Source of the DNA: Chloroflexota bacterium
GTDB lineage: Bacteria > Chloroflexota > UBA6077 > FW602-bin22 > CADDYW01
DNA length: 64,000 bases
Direction of reading: 5' to 3'
Assembly (NCBI GenBank): GCA_021324795.1
Contig: JAJPIK010000067.1
Coordinates: 62,001 to 126,000, forward strand
Shown: positions 9,186 through 18,107 of the stretch, piece after piece
Numbering within the stretch: position 1 is the stretch's first letter
How the letters are laid out: every line of letters begins with the position of its first letter
The notes under the pieces: model-generated
Told to the model about the DNA's origin: nothing
Databases searched by the model: none
The model's input: the letters and a program-made list of their open reading frames with translations, nothing else
Program-made: the position numbers and the translations under genes

Positions 9186-10829
9186 CTACTTCAATGCCCC
9201 CACTTTTTTCAGTTGCTGGGTCGCGAACTGCTCTGATGTCTTTTGAAAGAGATTCAAAGCCTGATCGAGTGACATGCTGCCGCCCAGGTAGGACGCGAAC
9301 AAGCGCTGATATTGCTGGAAGTAGGCGAGATCCATCGACGCTTCGTGAATTGTCAGCAGAAAGGTCTGACCGGGGAACGGCTGGAACTTGGTCAGCGCCG
9401 GATTTCCTTTTGCGCCCTTGACCACCGGAACCACCCCTCCTTCTTCGGTATCCATCGCCGTGGCGGCTTTCGGCGTCGTGATGTACTTGAGAAAGTCAAT
9501 GGATAGGTCGACGTTGTTGTGCTTCTGGGCGGTTGAGGTGATTGCCCAGCCGCTGCCGGCCGCGCCGCCGGGAAACGTCGTGTGTCCGACTTCCACTTTG
9601 CCGATTTGCGCGGCTGCATCGGCGATGTCTGGGAAGTGGGTGACGTCCCACTTGAAGGTGCGTTGCTTGTCGCTGACGACGTTAGGCACGGCCCCGGTTA
9701 ATTCCCACATGAACACGGCTCGCCCTTGGTACCAGAGTGCCTCGGCGTCTTGGTTCGCCATCGAGAGAACACCATCCGGCCAGTAGGCCGACCATGCCTT
9801 GGTCATTTCCCACATTTTACGACGTTCCGGGCCGGTCTCTTTGAAGACGCCGTCGTGGATAGCCATCCAGCGTTCACGAACGTCGATAAAGCCATCGTGA
9901 TTGAGGTCCATCTTGTCGAACAGTCCGGTCGCCTTGAGCAGGCCGGTCAGCATCGTCGTCGTGATCCACTGGGGCACCGCGCCCTTTTCCCAGCCGAGTG
10001 CCCAAGGGATTGATCCGTCTGCCTTCATTTTCTGGCAGTCGGCAAGCATCTGCTCCCAGTTCCAGCCAAATGGTGGTTCGTTCAGCACATTCTCGCTGAA
10101 GCCAGATTTGGTGAGGAGATCAACGTTGGTTATAGCCTGGGCCGAGGTGATGCTGGTGGGAACGAAGTAGTAGTTTTTGTCGATCATCCGCTCGCGGGCC
10201 GTGAATCCGGTAATGAACGCATCTTTCCAGTGCAGACTGCCAGATTGGCCGGAGCTGATGTAATCGTTGGGATCATCAATGAACGGAGTGATCGGAACCC
10301 AGTTGTGGGTTGTGCCAATGTCTTGCTCGAGCTCGTTGTCCTGGACCCAGGTGATCTCGGGGATCGTCCCGGCGGCTTGGTTGCTTTTGATCCACGCCGC
10401 GTACTCTTGCGCTCCCTGAGTTTGCGGAACTTGCGGGAACCCGATTTTCACCCCCGGATGGAGCTTTTGCCACTGGTCGGCGAGGTCTTGAGCCGCCTTG
10501 AGAGGCGGCAGCGTGCCACCGTTCGCGGTTTGCCTTGGTTGACCCGGCTGGAATTCCGCCAGGTAGGCGTTAATCGTGCCCTGATATCCCACTTTTGGTG
10601 AGGCCGACGCAGCGGGGGCGGCGGTTGGCTTGCTTCCCGCGGTTGGTGTCGATCCACCGGTTGTCTTACTCGCGGGGGGGCTGGTCGCGGCGGCCGCAGT
10701 CGGCTGATCTGGGGCGCTCGGCGCGGCCTGACCGCAAGCCACCAGCAATGAGCCAGCAATTCCAAGTCCAGCCCACTGGAGAACGTCACGACGCTTGACC
10801 TGTCGTCGTAGGTTTGTTACCGATATCAT
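9186..10829 (-). CDS. Sugar ABC transporter binding lipoprotein with embedded EF-hand loop
   Basis: A 547-residue extracellular solute-binding protein. KRRDVLQWAG supplies a Tat-like twin arginine (R13R14), the lipobox is LVAC (C32), and a Thr/Pro/Ala/Ser linker runs to about residue 75. It is longer than the proteins at 1990 and 5305 and belongs to a different subgroup. Residues 308-319 read DLNHDGFIDVRE, a complete canonical EF-hand calcium loop (positions 1, 3, 5, 9 and 12 all acidic or Asn). The ATG at 10829 follows AAGGGAGAGAA. It is the partner of the two permeases at 12159-14012, from which it is separated by an IS110 insertion. Confidence 0.9.
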   Translation of the reverse strand: MISVTNLRRQVKRRDVLQWAGLGIAGSLLVACGQAAPSAPDQPTAAAATSPPASKTTGGSTPTAGSKPTAAPAASASPKVGYQGTINAYLAEFQPGQPRQTANGGTLPPLKAAQDLADQWQKLHPGVKIGFPQVPQTQGAQEYAAWIKSNQAAGTIPEITWVQDNELEQDIGTTHNWVPITPFIDDPNDYISSGQSGSLHWKDAFITGFTARERMIDKNYYFVPTSITSAQAITNVDLLTKSGFSENVLNEPPFGWNWEQMLADCQKMKADGSIPWALGWEKGAVPQWITTTMLTGLLKATGLFDKMDLNHDGFIDVRERWMAIHDGVFKETGPERRKMWEMTKAWSAYWPDGVLSMANQDAEALWYQGRAVFMWELTGAVPNVVSDKQRTFKWDVTHFPDIADAAAQIGKVEVGHTTFPGGAAGSGWAITSTAQKHNNVDLSIDFLKYITTPKAATAMDTEEGGVVPVVKGAKGNPALTKFQPFPGQTFLLTIHEASMDLAYFQQYQRLFASYLGGSMSLDQALNLFQKTSEQFATQQLKKVGALK

Positions 10830-10844
10830 TTCTCTCCCTTGAAA

Positions 10845-12150
10845 ATATCGTTCCTACCGATTTGTGCGGCACCGACTTGCTTGTTTAGGCAGCAACCGGA
10901 GCAGGCGTCACGGTGACTGCATAGCCCAGATCTTCCAGGCGGCGGACCAGACGGCGCTTCACCCCTTCCCGATCCCGCTCAGCAAAGTAGTGCGGGCCTA
11001 GATCCTGGTAGTTGATTTGGTGGGTGAGCAGGTGGTAGGCGATCACCAGGATCGCGTGGCCCACGGCCACGGCGGCTTTTTTCTTGCCCCGCCGTGCCGC
11101 CAACCGCCGATCCTGGGCCCTCAGGTAGGTGTCTTTGGTCCGCCCCGCGGCATGCGCGGCCTGGACCAAAGCGACCCGTAACCAGGGATCGCCCTTGCGC
11201 GCCGCCCCACTGCGCCGTTTGCCCGCGCTCTCGTTGTTGCCCGGAACCATCCCCACCCAGGAGGCCAGGTGATCTGCGCTGGGGAAACGGCCCAGATCCG
11301 TCCCACTCTCCGCGGCTAACTCCGCGAGGATCTCCCACCCGGACTTGCCCATCATGTTGCTCGCCACCGCTACCAACGTGATGTTGGCGCCTTTCAATGT
11401 CTTCTGGAGGCGATTCACCTCGGTGCTACGCTCACGGATCAAACTCGTGCGATAGCGGGTCAGTTCCCGCAGTTCCCGTTGGAGACGGTCCGGGACGTAG
11501 CTGCCCCGGGGTAGGCCGTGGCGGAGCAAGTCGGGGGTGCCCTCTGGGCCCCATTCGCAGTCGCGCACATCGGTCTTGCGACCCGGCACCGCTTTGATGT
11601 GATGGGCGTTCACCAGCAGAAGGGTCAGGGTATCCCCTTCCAACAGGTTCCAGACCGGCTTCCAGTAGACACCGGTCGCCTCCATCGCCACGTGGGTCAC
11701 CCCCTGCTCGCTAAGCCAGTCCGCCAGCTGGAGCAGATCATCGGTCAACGTCTCGAAGGTGCGGATCTCTCTGTGGGACTGACCATCCGCCCCGGGCACG
11801 ATCAGACAGGCCACAACGGTGCGCTTGTGGACATCCAGGCCGCAGCAACGTGGATAGACGACTTCCATGCCTTCCTTCCGGACGGTCGGGCAGGATACCA
11901 CCATATCACAGATTCTCCCTTGCGTGCTATCCCGACGGGGTGCAACAATCGGTTGTTCCTCGGAGCATCCGGGTCGCACTCTTAGACAGGCTCGCAGCAC
12001 CACGGAAAACCGACCTCCTTGCCCGAACCGTCCGCCACCTGCTTAGCCCACCAGCACCCGATTTTCATCCCCGGTTGTGCCCACTCGGGCATGAGACACT
12101 CCTACCACCGGCCCTCGACGAGGGCCTTTTGTCCCGTGATTTGGCTCATG
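10845..12150 (-). mobile_element. IS110-type insertion element (limits approximate)
   Basis: The transposase gene is flanked by a long non-coding stretch on its 5' side (11869 to about 12150) and a very short one on its 3' side (about 10845-10884). In the IS110 group the long upstream end encodes the bridge RNA that pairs with target and donor DNA (established for IS110/IS621). No terminal inverted repeats were recognised, as expected for the family. The ends were set only by the flanking genes, so both limits are uncertain by tens of bases. Confidence 0.6.
10885..11868 (-). pseudogene. IS110-family transposase with internal deletion
   Basis: The ATG at 11868 (MEVVYPRCCGLDVHK) opens a DEDD RuvC-like domain: D12 in GLDVHK, E in AMEATGVYW and D in GRKTDVRD are present. 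The C-terminal Tnp_20 part (LASWVGMVPGNNESAGKRRS, catalytic Ser region) is also intact. The protein is only 327 residues; typical relatives are about 400. The missing piece lies between MMGKSG and WEILAELAAESG, where relatives carry a long coiled coil and the IPGVG helix-hairpin-helix. A short odd insertion also disturbs DCEWGPEGTPDLLRHG. The frame stays open, but the enzyme is probably inactive. It splits the importer operon between permease and binding protein. Confidence 0.75.
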
Positions 12151-12158
12151 GGCGAGCG
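11869..12158. other. Non-coding left end of IS110; bridge-RNA candidate region
   Basis: No credible gene is seen in these 290 bases. The position, upstream of the IS110 transposase, is where a bridge RNA would be encoded. A perfect 8-bp inverted repeat GGCCCTCG-A-CGAGGGCC at 12110-12126 is followed by TTTT on the plus strand and could be part of the element end or a terminator. Confidence 0.4.
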
Positions 12159-13034
12159 CTAAATTTTCAGAGCGCCAGAGGTGAGCCCGCTCATGAATTG
12201 ACGCATGGTCAACGCGAAGAGGAGCAGCATCGGCAGCGACGCCAGCACGTAGCCCGCGAACACTGCTCCAAAAAGCGATTGCTGGTCGTTGTTGAGAAAT
12301 GCCAGTCCAACACTAATGGTGCGGACGTTGGGATTGTTCACCGTCATCAGGGGCCAGATCAAATCGTTCCAGATGTTGCGTGTCTGCAATATTGCCAACG
12401 TCCCGAGGATTGCCTTCGAGAGGGGAATGGCAATCTGATAGTACATTTGTAGGTCGCTCGCGCCGTCGATTCGCGCGGCCTCGAATAGCTCCTCTGGTAA
12501 TTCGGCGATGAAGGTTCGCAAGACAAAGATCGCGAACACCTGTGAGCCGGAAATGTAGGGCAGAACTAGCGCCCAGTACGAGTTCAAGAGGCCAAGCTGC
12601 ATCACCACAATGAACCGGGGCAGCAGCGAGACGATGCCGGGAATCATGATCAAGCTCAAGATGACGAGAAACAGAGCATCTCGGCCAGGAAAGCGATGTC
12701 GGGCAAAAACGTAGGCCGACATCGATGCGAACACGAGCGACGGAATAACCGACAGGACCGTCACCAGCGCGGTGTTCCAGATGTACGTTGAAACGAGCTG
12801 CCAGGCCACGACGTAGTTGTTGATTGTGGGCGGCAAAGTCGGAAGTAGGAACTGGTGGAGAAACTCATTGTACGTTTTCGTCGACGTTGATACGGCGAAG
12901 AGATAGGGAAAAAGGACCAAAATGGTCGATATAGTCAGGAAGGTGGCCGACGCGACCGTGGAGATACGGGGGAATCGGCGGGTCACGGCCGTCGAAGTGA
13001 CCGCAACTGCACTCGTCGATGAACTCACGGGCAC
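12159..13034 (-). CDS. Sugar ABC transporter permease, MalG-like
   Basis: A 291-residue CUT1 permease. A first helix (FLTISTILVLFPYLFAV) follows a cytoplasmic N-terminus of about 30 residues. The EAA loop is intact near residue 185 (ELFEAARIDGASDLQMYYQI), and the C-terminal MLLLFALTMRQFMSGL is standard. It starts 18 bp after the MalF-like gene ends and was originally followed by the binding protein at 9186-10829 before IS110 landed between them. Confidence 0.9.
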   Translation of the reverse strand: MPVSSSTSAVAVTSTAVTRRFPRISTVASATFLTISTILVLFPYLFAVSTSTKTYNEFLHQFLLPTLPPTINNYVVAWQLVSTYIWNTALVTVLSVIPSLVFASMSAYVFARHRFPGRDALFLVILSLIMIPGIVSLLPRFIVVMQLGLLNSYWALVLPYISGSQVFAIFVLRTFIAELPEELFEAARIDGASDLQMYYQIAIPLSKAILGTLAILQTRNIWNDLIWPLMTVNNPNVRTISVGLAFLNNDQQSLFGAVFAGYVLASLPMLLLFALTMRQFMSGLTSGALKI

Positions 13035-13052
13035 TCAACTCCTCGGCTGGGA

Positions 13053-14012
13053 TCAGCCATCGACCGCAGCATTCGTTCGGATGAACCGGTTATTCGTCAC
13101 CGTCAGGACAAAGATAATAATGAAAAGGACCAAGCCAATCGCCGATCCGTAGCCGAACTCGCCGCTCGAAAACGCTGTATCGTACATGTACAGAGCAGGG
13201 ACCAGAGTCGAGTACCCCGGACCACCATTGGTGATGATCAGAATCCAGGCGAAGTCTTGAATGCCGCCAATGATGTTCAGAATGAAGATCAGCTTCAATT
13301 GACCGCTGATCAGCGGAATGTCGACGCTGAAGATGCGCCGGAGCGTTGAGGCTCCGTCGATGCGTGACGCGTCGATGATTGAATCCGGTATTCCCTGGAG
13401 GCCCGCGTAGTAAATCAGCATCGCAATCGGCAGCACCCAGGGGAACCCAGTAAACATCAGGCCCAACAATGCCAGGTGCGGGTCTCCCAACCAGGCGTGC
13501 TCGAGACTCTTCAGGCCGATTGAGCCGAGGATCATATTAATCAGACCCAACGGTGGTGGATTCAAGAAGAACCGCCAGACGAGGCTTTCAACGACGGCGG
13601 GAATGACCAAGGGAATAACCAGAAGCAAGCGAAACCAGTACTGGGCGCGACGGCTCGGGAAATTGTAAATAAACTCGGCGAAAATCAGCGGAACGGTCAG
13701 CGCGCGGAAGAGTTGCCAGGCCAGCAAAATAACCATGTTGCGCAGCGACAAGAGGAAGGCAAAGTCTTGCGTTAACTGGCGAAAGTTATCCAAACCTGTC
13801 CAGGTCCAGGCGCCGCTTCCGGTCCAATCGGTAAAGGCGTGAAAGATGGCGAGCGCCGCAGGGTAATATTCGAAAGCGAGGAGGAGAAGAAAGCTTGGTG
13901 CGATAAAGGCGTAGAGATGCCAGACTTTCACCCCCTGGCGAAAATGACCGCGTGGACGACGCGTGGGGACAGGGGCAACATCTGAAGCATAGGAGCCGAC
14001 ATTAGCCATCAT
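13053..14012 (-). CDS. Sugar ABC transporter permease, MalF-like
   Basis: A 319-residue CUT1 permease, first gene of the minus-strand importer operon. Helix 1 (WHLYAFIAPSFLLLLAF) begins near residue 31, and the EAA loop is present near residue 208 (IIDASRIDGASTLRRIFSV). The order permease-permease-(IS110)-binding protein-fucosidase suggests an operon read from a promoter at 14097-14126. No ATPase gene is present, so the shared-ATPase model applies here too. Confidence 0.92.
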   Translation of the reverse strand: MMANVGSYASDVAPVPTRRPRGHFRQGVKVWHLYAFIAPSFLLLLAFEYYPAALAIFHAFTDWTGSGAWTWTGLDNFRQLTQDFAFLLSLRNMVILLAWQLFRALTVPLIFAEFIYNFPSRRAQYWFRLLLVIPLVIPAVVESLVWRFFLNPPPLGLINMILGSIGLKSLEHAWLGDPHLALLGLMFTGFPWVLPIAMLIYYAGLQGIPDSIIDASRIDGASTLRRIFSVDIPLISGQLKLIFILNIIGGIQDFAWILIITNGGPGYSTLVPALYMYDTAFSSGEFGYGSAIGLVLFIIIFVLTVTNNRFIRTNAAVDG

Positions 14013-14096
14013 CGTCTCGGATGATCAGTTTGGGGTGTCAGATACGGATTTGCCCTCGGAGTGACTGGTGCTTGTCTTCCGTGTCCTATCTTCACC

Positions 14097-14126
14097 ACGA
14101 TATTCGATAGATTGCATTATTGTCAA
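14097..14126 (-). promoter_or_regulatory. Sigma-70 promoter of the minus-strand ABC operon
   Basis: On the minus strand a perfect -35 TTGACA (14121-14126) is followed after 18 bp by TATCGT (14097-14102). The start codon at 14012 lies about 78 bases beyond the predicted start site. Confidence 0.55.
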
Positions 14127-14163
14127 AATAGCGAAGCACATCGATTTCTCAAGGGATTGGGGG

Positions 14164-14237
<74 letters not shown>

Positions 14238-14254
14238 TCGGAGAGAACTAAGTT

Positions 14255-14283
14255 ATCGTACCATGCTGGCTCCATTAACGCAA
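14255..14283 (-). promoter_or_regulatory. tRNA-Val promoter
   Basis: TTGCGT at 14278-14283 and TACGAT at 14255-14260 on the minus strand are 17 bp apart. The -10 is preceded by TGG, an extended -10, and the predicted start is about 10 bases before the tRNA. Confidence 0.5.
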
Positions 14284-14313
14284 GTAATGCGAAAGCAAGC
14301 ATGCCGACGAGCA

Positions 14314-15627
14314 TTATGCACCGGCGGTAATTCGTCGCCCCAGTATCGGAGGTACTAATGGAGGCTGTTCCGAGAAGCGGTAGGCACCAAGGATCTCATA
14401 GCGGGCATCGGCTTCTTGCTGGCGGTCGGCGAGGTGCAGGGTGAATAGTGCTTCGCCAACATGGACCGAGGCGCCGATCTTGCGGTGGAAGACGACGCCG
14501 ACACGGTGGTCGATCGTGTCGCCTTTTTTCCGGCGTCCCGCGCCAAGCGCGACCAGGGCACGTCCGACGGTGCCGGCGTCCAACGACGCCACGTAGCCGT
14601 CCATTGGAGCGGTGACGATTTCCTGGATTGGTGCGGTTGGCAGACGCGAAAGATCGTCGACGACGGTGACGTCACCGCCTTGCGCCGCGATCATCGCTCG
14701 GAACTTCTGGAACGCTGCGCCGGATTCGAGCATCTGACGTGCCTTTGCCTGGGCTTCTGGAAGATCCACGGCGAGTCCAGCGGCGAGAATCATCTCACCG
14801 GCTAAGGACAGGACGACCTCACGCAGGTCGGCTGCTCCATTGCCGTGAAGCATCTCCACCGCTTCGCGAATCTCCAGGGCATTGCCAACTGCCTGTCCGA
14901 GCGGCTGGTCCATGTTCGAGACGCGAGCGATGACTCGCCGATCGCAGCGAGTGCCGATGTCGACCAGCGCCCGCGCGAGCTGTTCGGCTTCACCCTCATT
15001 AGTCATGAATGCCCCCCTTCCCGCTTTGACGTCGAGGACGATCGCTGGTGCTCCCCCGGCAATCTTCTTACTGAGGATTGAGCTAACGATCAGCGGCAGG
15101 CTATCCACCGTGGCAGTGACATCCCGCAAAGCGTAGAGCTTGCCGTCGGCCGGTGCCAGGCTCGGCGTTTGACCGGTGATCACCAGTCCAATCCGGCGGA
15201 TCTGTTCGAGGATCTCCGCGTCACTCAGGTCAACTCGGAAGCCAGGAATCGACTCTAGCTTGTCGAGGGTGCCACCGCTCATGCCAAGTCCACGGCCAGA
15301 CATCTTGGGCACGATCACCCCGGCTGCCGCGGCAACCGGCACGACGACCAGGCTGATCTTATCGCCAACGCCGCCGGTGCTGTGCTTGTCGACCGCTCGC
15401 GAGGCTAGGTCACCAAGGTCGAGGATATTCCCCGATTCGGCCATCGCCCGAGTCAGTTCGACGGTTTCCCCCTGGCTCATCCCTTGGAGATAGACTGCCA
15501 TGAGCCACGCCGCCGCTTGATAATCGGCCACCTCGCCACTCACGCAGCCCTGGATGAACCAGCGAATCTCTTCCGCGGTCAGCTCGCCACCATCGCGCTT
15601 GCGTGTGATGACCTCGACGGCTTGCAT
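14314..15627 (-). CDS. pdp: Pyrimidine-nucleoside (thymidine) phosphorylase
   Basis: A 437-residue homodimeric enzyme that splits thymidine, deoxyuridine or uridine with phosphate into base and (deoxy)ribose 1-phosphate. The family signature SGRGLGMSGGTLDKLE is at 110-124 and the phosphate-binding KHSTGGVGDK at 81-90. The length equals the family norm. It starts 2 bp after nadC and so is the last gene of the NAD operon. This pairing is not part of NAD synthesis itself; it may supply ribose 1-phosphate or recycle nucleosides (inference). Confidence 0.93.
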   Translation of the reverse strand: MQAVEVITRKRDGGELTAEEIRWFIQGCVSGEVADYQAAAWLMAVYLQGMSQGETVELTRAMAESGNILDLGDLASRAVDKHSTGGVGDKISLVVVPVAAAAGVIVPKMSGRGLGMSGGTLDKLESIPGFRVDLSDAEILEQIRRIGLVITGQTPSLAPADGKLYALRDVTATVDSLPLIVSSILSKKIAGGAPAIVLDVKAGRGAFMTNEGEAEQLARALVDIGTRCDRRVIARVSNMDQPLGQAVGNALEIREAVEMLHGNGAADLREVVLSLAGEMILAAGLAVDLPEAQAKARQMLESGAAFQKFRAMIAAQGGDVTVVDDLSRLPTAPIQEIVTAPMDGYVASLDAGTVGRALVALGAGRRKKGDTIDHRVGVVFHRKIGASVHVGEALFTLHLADRQQEADARYEILGAYRFSEQPPLVPPILGRRITAGA

Positions 15628-15629
15628 GG

Positions 15630-16502
15630 TTACACCACGATCTCGAGCGAAAGATCCAGCGAGCGTACCGAGTGGGTCAGCGCGCCAATCGAGATTAGGT
15701 CAACGCCGGTCTCGGCCGCCGCTCGGACGGTTTCCAAGGTAATTCCGCCCGACGCTTCAACTACCGCGCGGTGGTCGATCAAGCGCACCGCCTCGGCCAT
15801 CAACTCCGGCGACATGTTGTCGAGGAGAATCGCGTCGACGCCGGCGGCTAATGCCTCCCGGACGTCGGTGAGCGTCTCAGTCTCCACCTCGATTGTCATG
15901 GTATGAGGCAAAGTCTGGCGCAAGTGCGCAACCGCTTGCGACAAGTCGACGCCCCGGGCGCGCAGCGCGACCAGATGATTATCCTTGATCAGGACGGCGT
16001 CGCTCAAACAGTGGCGATGATTATGTCCACCCCCGATTCGCACCGCGTATCGCTCGAGCACACGCAGACCGGGGGTTGTCTTCCGGGTATCGGTGATCCG
16101 CGCCCGGCAGCCCTCGACCGCCTTCACGTAGCGATCGGTCACCGTCGCGATGCCGCTCAAACGCTGGAGCAGGTTCAAAGCGACTCGCTCACCCCGCAAC
16201 AAGGTCCGCAGCGAGCCACGCAGCGTTGCCACGACCTGCCCTGGCTGCAAGTGGGTACCGTCGGCGCAATGGGGCTCGAAGTCGAGCTGTGGATCGACCT
16301 GGGCAAAAACCGCACGAGCGACTGGTAGCCCGGCTAGCACACCACTCTGGCGCGCTTCGATTCGTCCAACACCACGCTGGCTGGACGGGATCAGATTGTC
16401 GCTGGTGACATCTCCCCAGGGCAGATCCTCGGCGAGTGCCTGCGCGACAATCTTTTCAACCGCGGCCATCGGAAGTTCAATGTTCGATACCTGGTTGCTC
16501 AC
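15630..16502 (-). CDS. nadC: Nicotinate-nucleotide pyrophosphorylase (quinolinate phosphoribosyltransferase)
   Basis: A 290-residue enzyme converting quinolinate and PRPP to nicotinate mononucleotide, CO2 and PPi, the third step of de novo NAD synthesis. Recognisable blocks are LAEDLPWGDVTSD near the N-terminus, ITDTRKTTPGLRVLERYAV followed by GGGHNHR near 140-165, VEVET and DNMSPE toward the barrel end. It overlaps the nadB stop by 4 bases, which indicates translational coupling. Confidence 0.96.
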   Translation of the reverse strand: MSNQVSNIELPMAAVEKIVAQALAEDLPWGDVTSDNLIPSSQRGVGRIEARQSGVLAGLPVARAVFAQVDPQLDFEPHCADGTHLQPGQVVATLRGSLRTLLRGERVALNLLQRLSGIATVTDRYVKAVEGCRARITDTRKTTPGLRVLERYAVRIGGGHNHRHCLSDAVLIKDNHLVALRARGVDLSQAVAHLRQTLPHTMTIEVETETLTDVREALAAGVDAILLDNMSPELMAEAVRLIDHRAVVEASGGITLETVRAAAETGVDLISIGALTHSVRSLDLSLEIVV

Positions 16503-18091
16503 CTATTTTCCTTTCTCATTCCGTCACTCGCGTGGAGGACGATCCGTCGCTGCCACGCTGGCACCGGTTGGGGAAAGTCGGTGCGATAATGTGCTCCTCG
16601 GCTCTCTTCTCGCCGGAGTGCTGCCGTCGCCAGGAGACGCGCCAGGAGTACGAGATTTCGGCATTCCTCGTCACGACCTCCCTCGCCTTCATCCATGGAG
16701 AATTGCCAGGCGGCACTAATCGACTCCAGTTTTTCCAGCCCTTCTCGATTTCGCGTCAATCCGGCCAGCGTCCAGGTCAGGTCGCGCAGCGTTGCCTTGG
16801 CGAGCGGAGGTGCAGAACCCGCGCGTCCAGCTCCGACCTCGATGCATAGATCGTCTTTCAGGTCGTCCTCTGGCACATGGTCGATGCCCTGCCTACCACA
16901 GTGATCATCTACGCGTTCGAATTGACGTTGGGCGATGCGTGCGGCAAAGGCAACCGCTTCCAACAAAGAGTTACTGGCCAAACGGTTTGCACCGTGCACA
17001 CCGGTGCAGGCGCACTCCCCGACAGCGTAGAGGCCGGGGAGTGTCGTTTCCCCCCACGTATTGGTACGAATGCCACCCATAAGGTAGTGAGCGGCGGGTG
17101 CGACCGGAATCGGCTCACGTGCTACGTCGATTCCATAACGGGCGCAGGCGTGGGCGATCGTTGGAAAGCGACGTCGGAAGAAATCTACTCCCATCTCAGT
17201 CACGTCGAGGTAGGCGCAGGGTTCCCCGCGCCGCTGCGCCTCGAAAAAGATCGCACGCGCGACGACGTCCCGGGGAGCTAGCTCGCCGCGCGGATCGTAG
17301 CGCAAGACAAAGCGTTCGCCGGCCCCGTTCCGCAGGATGCCACCCACGCCGCGCACCGCCTCGGAGATCAAAAAGCGCGGAGCGCCTGGCACCGCGAGTG
17401 CGGTCGGATGGAATTGTACGAATTCCAGGTCGGCGACATCGGCGCCAGCTCGAAAGGCGAGGGCGATGCCGTCGCCGGTCGCGACGTCCGGATTGGTTGT
17501 CTGCGAAAACAACTGTCCGATCCCGCCGGTTGCCATCACGACCGCCGCCCCTTCGAATTCTCCGGCGTCGCCGGTCGCCCGATCAAACGCTCGGACGCCA
17601 ACCACGCGCCCATTTCGTACGAGCAAGGTTCGGGCTTCGCAATGTTCCCGAATCGAAATTCTCGGATTTTCGCGTACCACCCGGGCCAGGGAGATCTCGA
17701 CGTTCTTACCGGTGGCGTCGCCGCCGGCGTGCAGGATCCGAGCGCGACTATGGGCGCCTTCGGTCGTGAAGACAACCTCACCGTTTTCGCGATCGAATGG
17801 CACGCCGAGCTCGATCAGATCCCGAACCGCTCGACGCCCGGTCTCAACCAGGATGCGAATCGCGGCTGGATCGCCCAGTCCCGCTCCGGCCGCCAGGGTA
17901 TCGGCGACATGCAGTTCGGTCGAGTCCGATGGCCCCAGGGCAGCGGCGATCCCACCCTGGGCGTGGTAGGTATTGCAGTCCTCGAGCTGTGCTTTGGTGA
18001 GCACGAGGACATTTCCATAGCGAGACGCCAGGAGTGCACAATAGAGACCAGCCAACCCGCTCCCGACGACGATGATATCATAGCTTTTCAA
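16499..18091 (-). CDS. nadB: L-aspartate oxidase
   Basis: An FAD enzyme oxidising L-aspartate to iminoaspartate for NadA. The protein begins at KSYDIIVVGSGLAGLYCALL, the FAD dinucleotide fold; HAQGGIAAALGP and the succinate-dehydrogenase-like GANRLASNSLLEAVAFAAR are typical. I placed the start at the TTG at 18091 because the frame upstream of it overlaps nadA and has no homology-like sequence. That gives 530 residues, the family norm. No strong ribosome-binding site precedes the TTG, so it may rely on coupling to nadA, which ends 16 bp upstream. Confidence 0.93.
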   Translation of the reverse strand: MKSYDIIVVGSGLAGLYCALLASRYGNVLVLTKAQLEDCNTYHAQGGIAAALGPSDSTELHVADTLAAGAGLGDPAAIRILVETGRRAVRDLIELGVPFDRENGEVVFTTEGAHSRARILHAGGDATGKNVEISLARVVRENPRISIREHCEARTLLVRNGRVVGVRAFDRATGDAGEFEGAAVVMATGGIGQLFSQTTNPDVATGDGIALAFRAGADVADLEFVQFHPTALAVPGAPRFLISEAVRGVGGILRNGAGERFVLRYDPRGELAPRDVVARAIFFEAQRRGEPCAYLDVTEMGVDFFRRRFPTIAHACARYGIDVAREPIPVAPAAHYLMGGIRTNTWGETTLPGLYAVGECACTGVHGANRLASNSLLEAVAFAARIAQRQFERVDDHCGRQGIDHVPEDDLKDDLCIEVGAGRAGSAPPLAKATLRDLTWTLAGLTRNREGLEKLESISAAWQFSMDEGEGGRDEECRNLVLLARLLATAALRREESRGAHYRTDFPQPVPAWQRRIVLHASDGMRKENR

Positions 18092-18107
18092 TGGACCAAC
18101 TAGCGCC

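Noticed and set aside
12110-12130. Terminator for a plus-strand gene
   Set aside because: The hairpin and TTTT are convincing in shape, but no plus-strand gene ends there; it is kept only as part of the IS110 end region.
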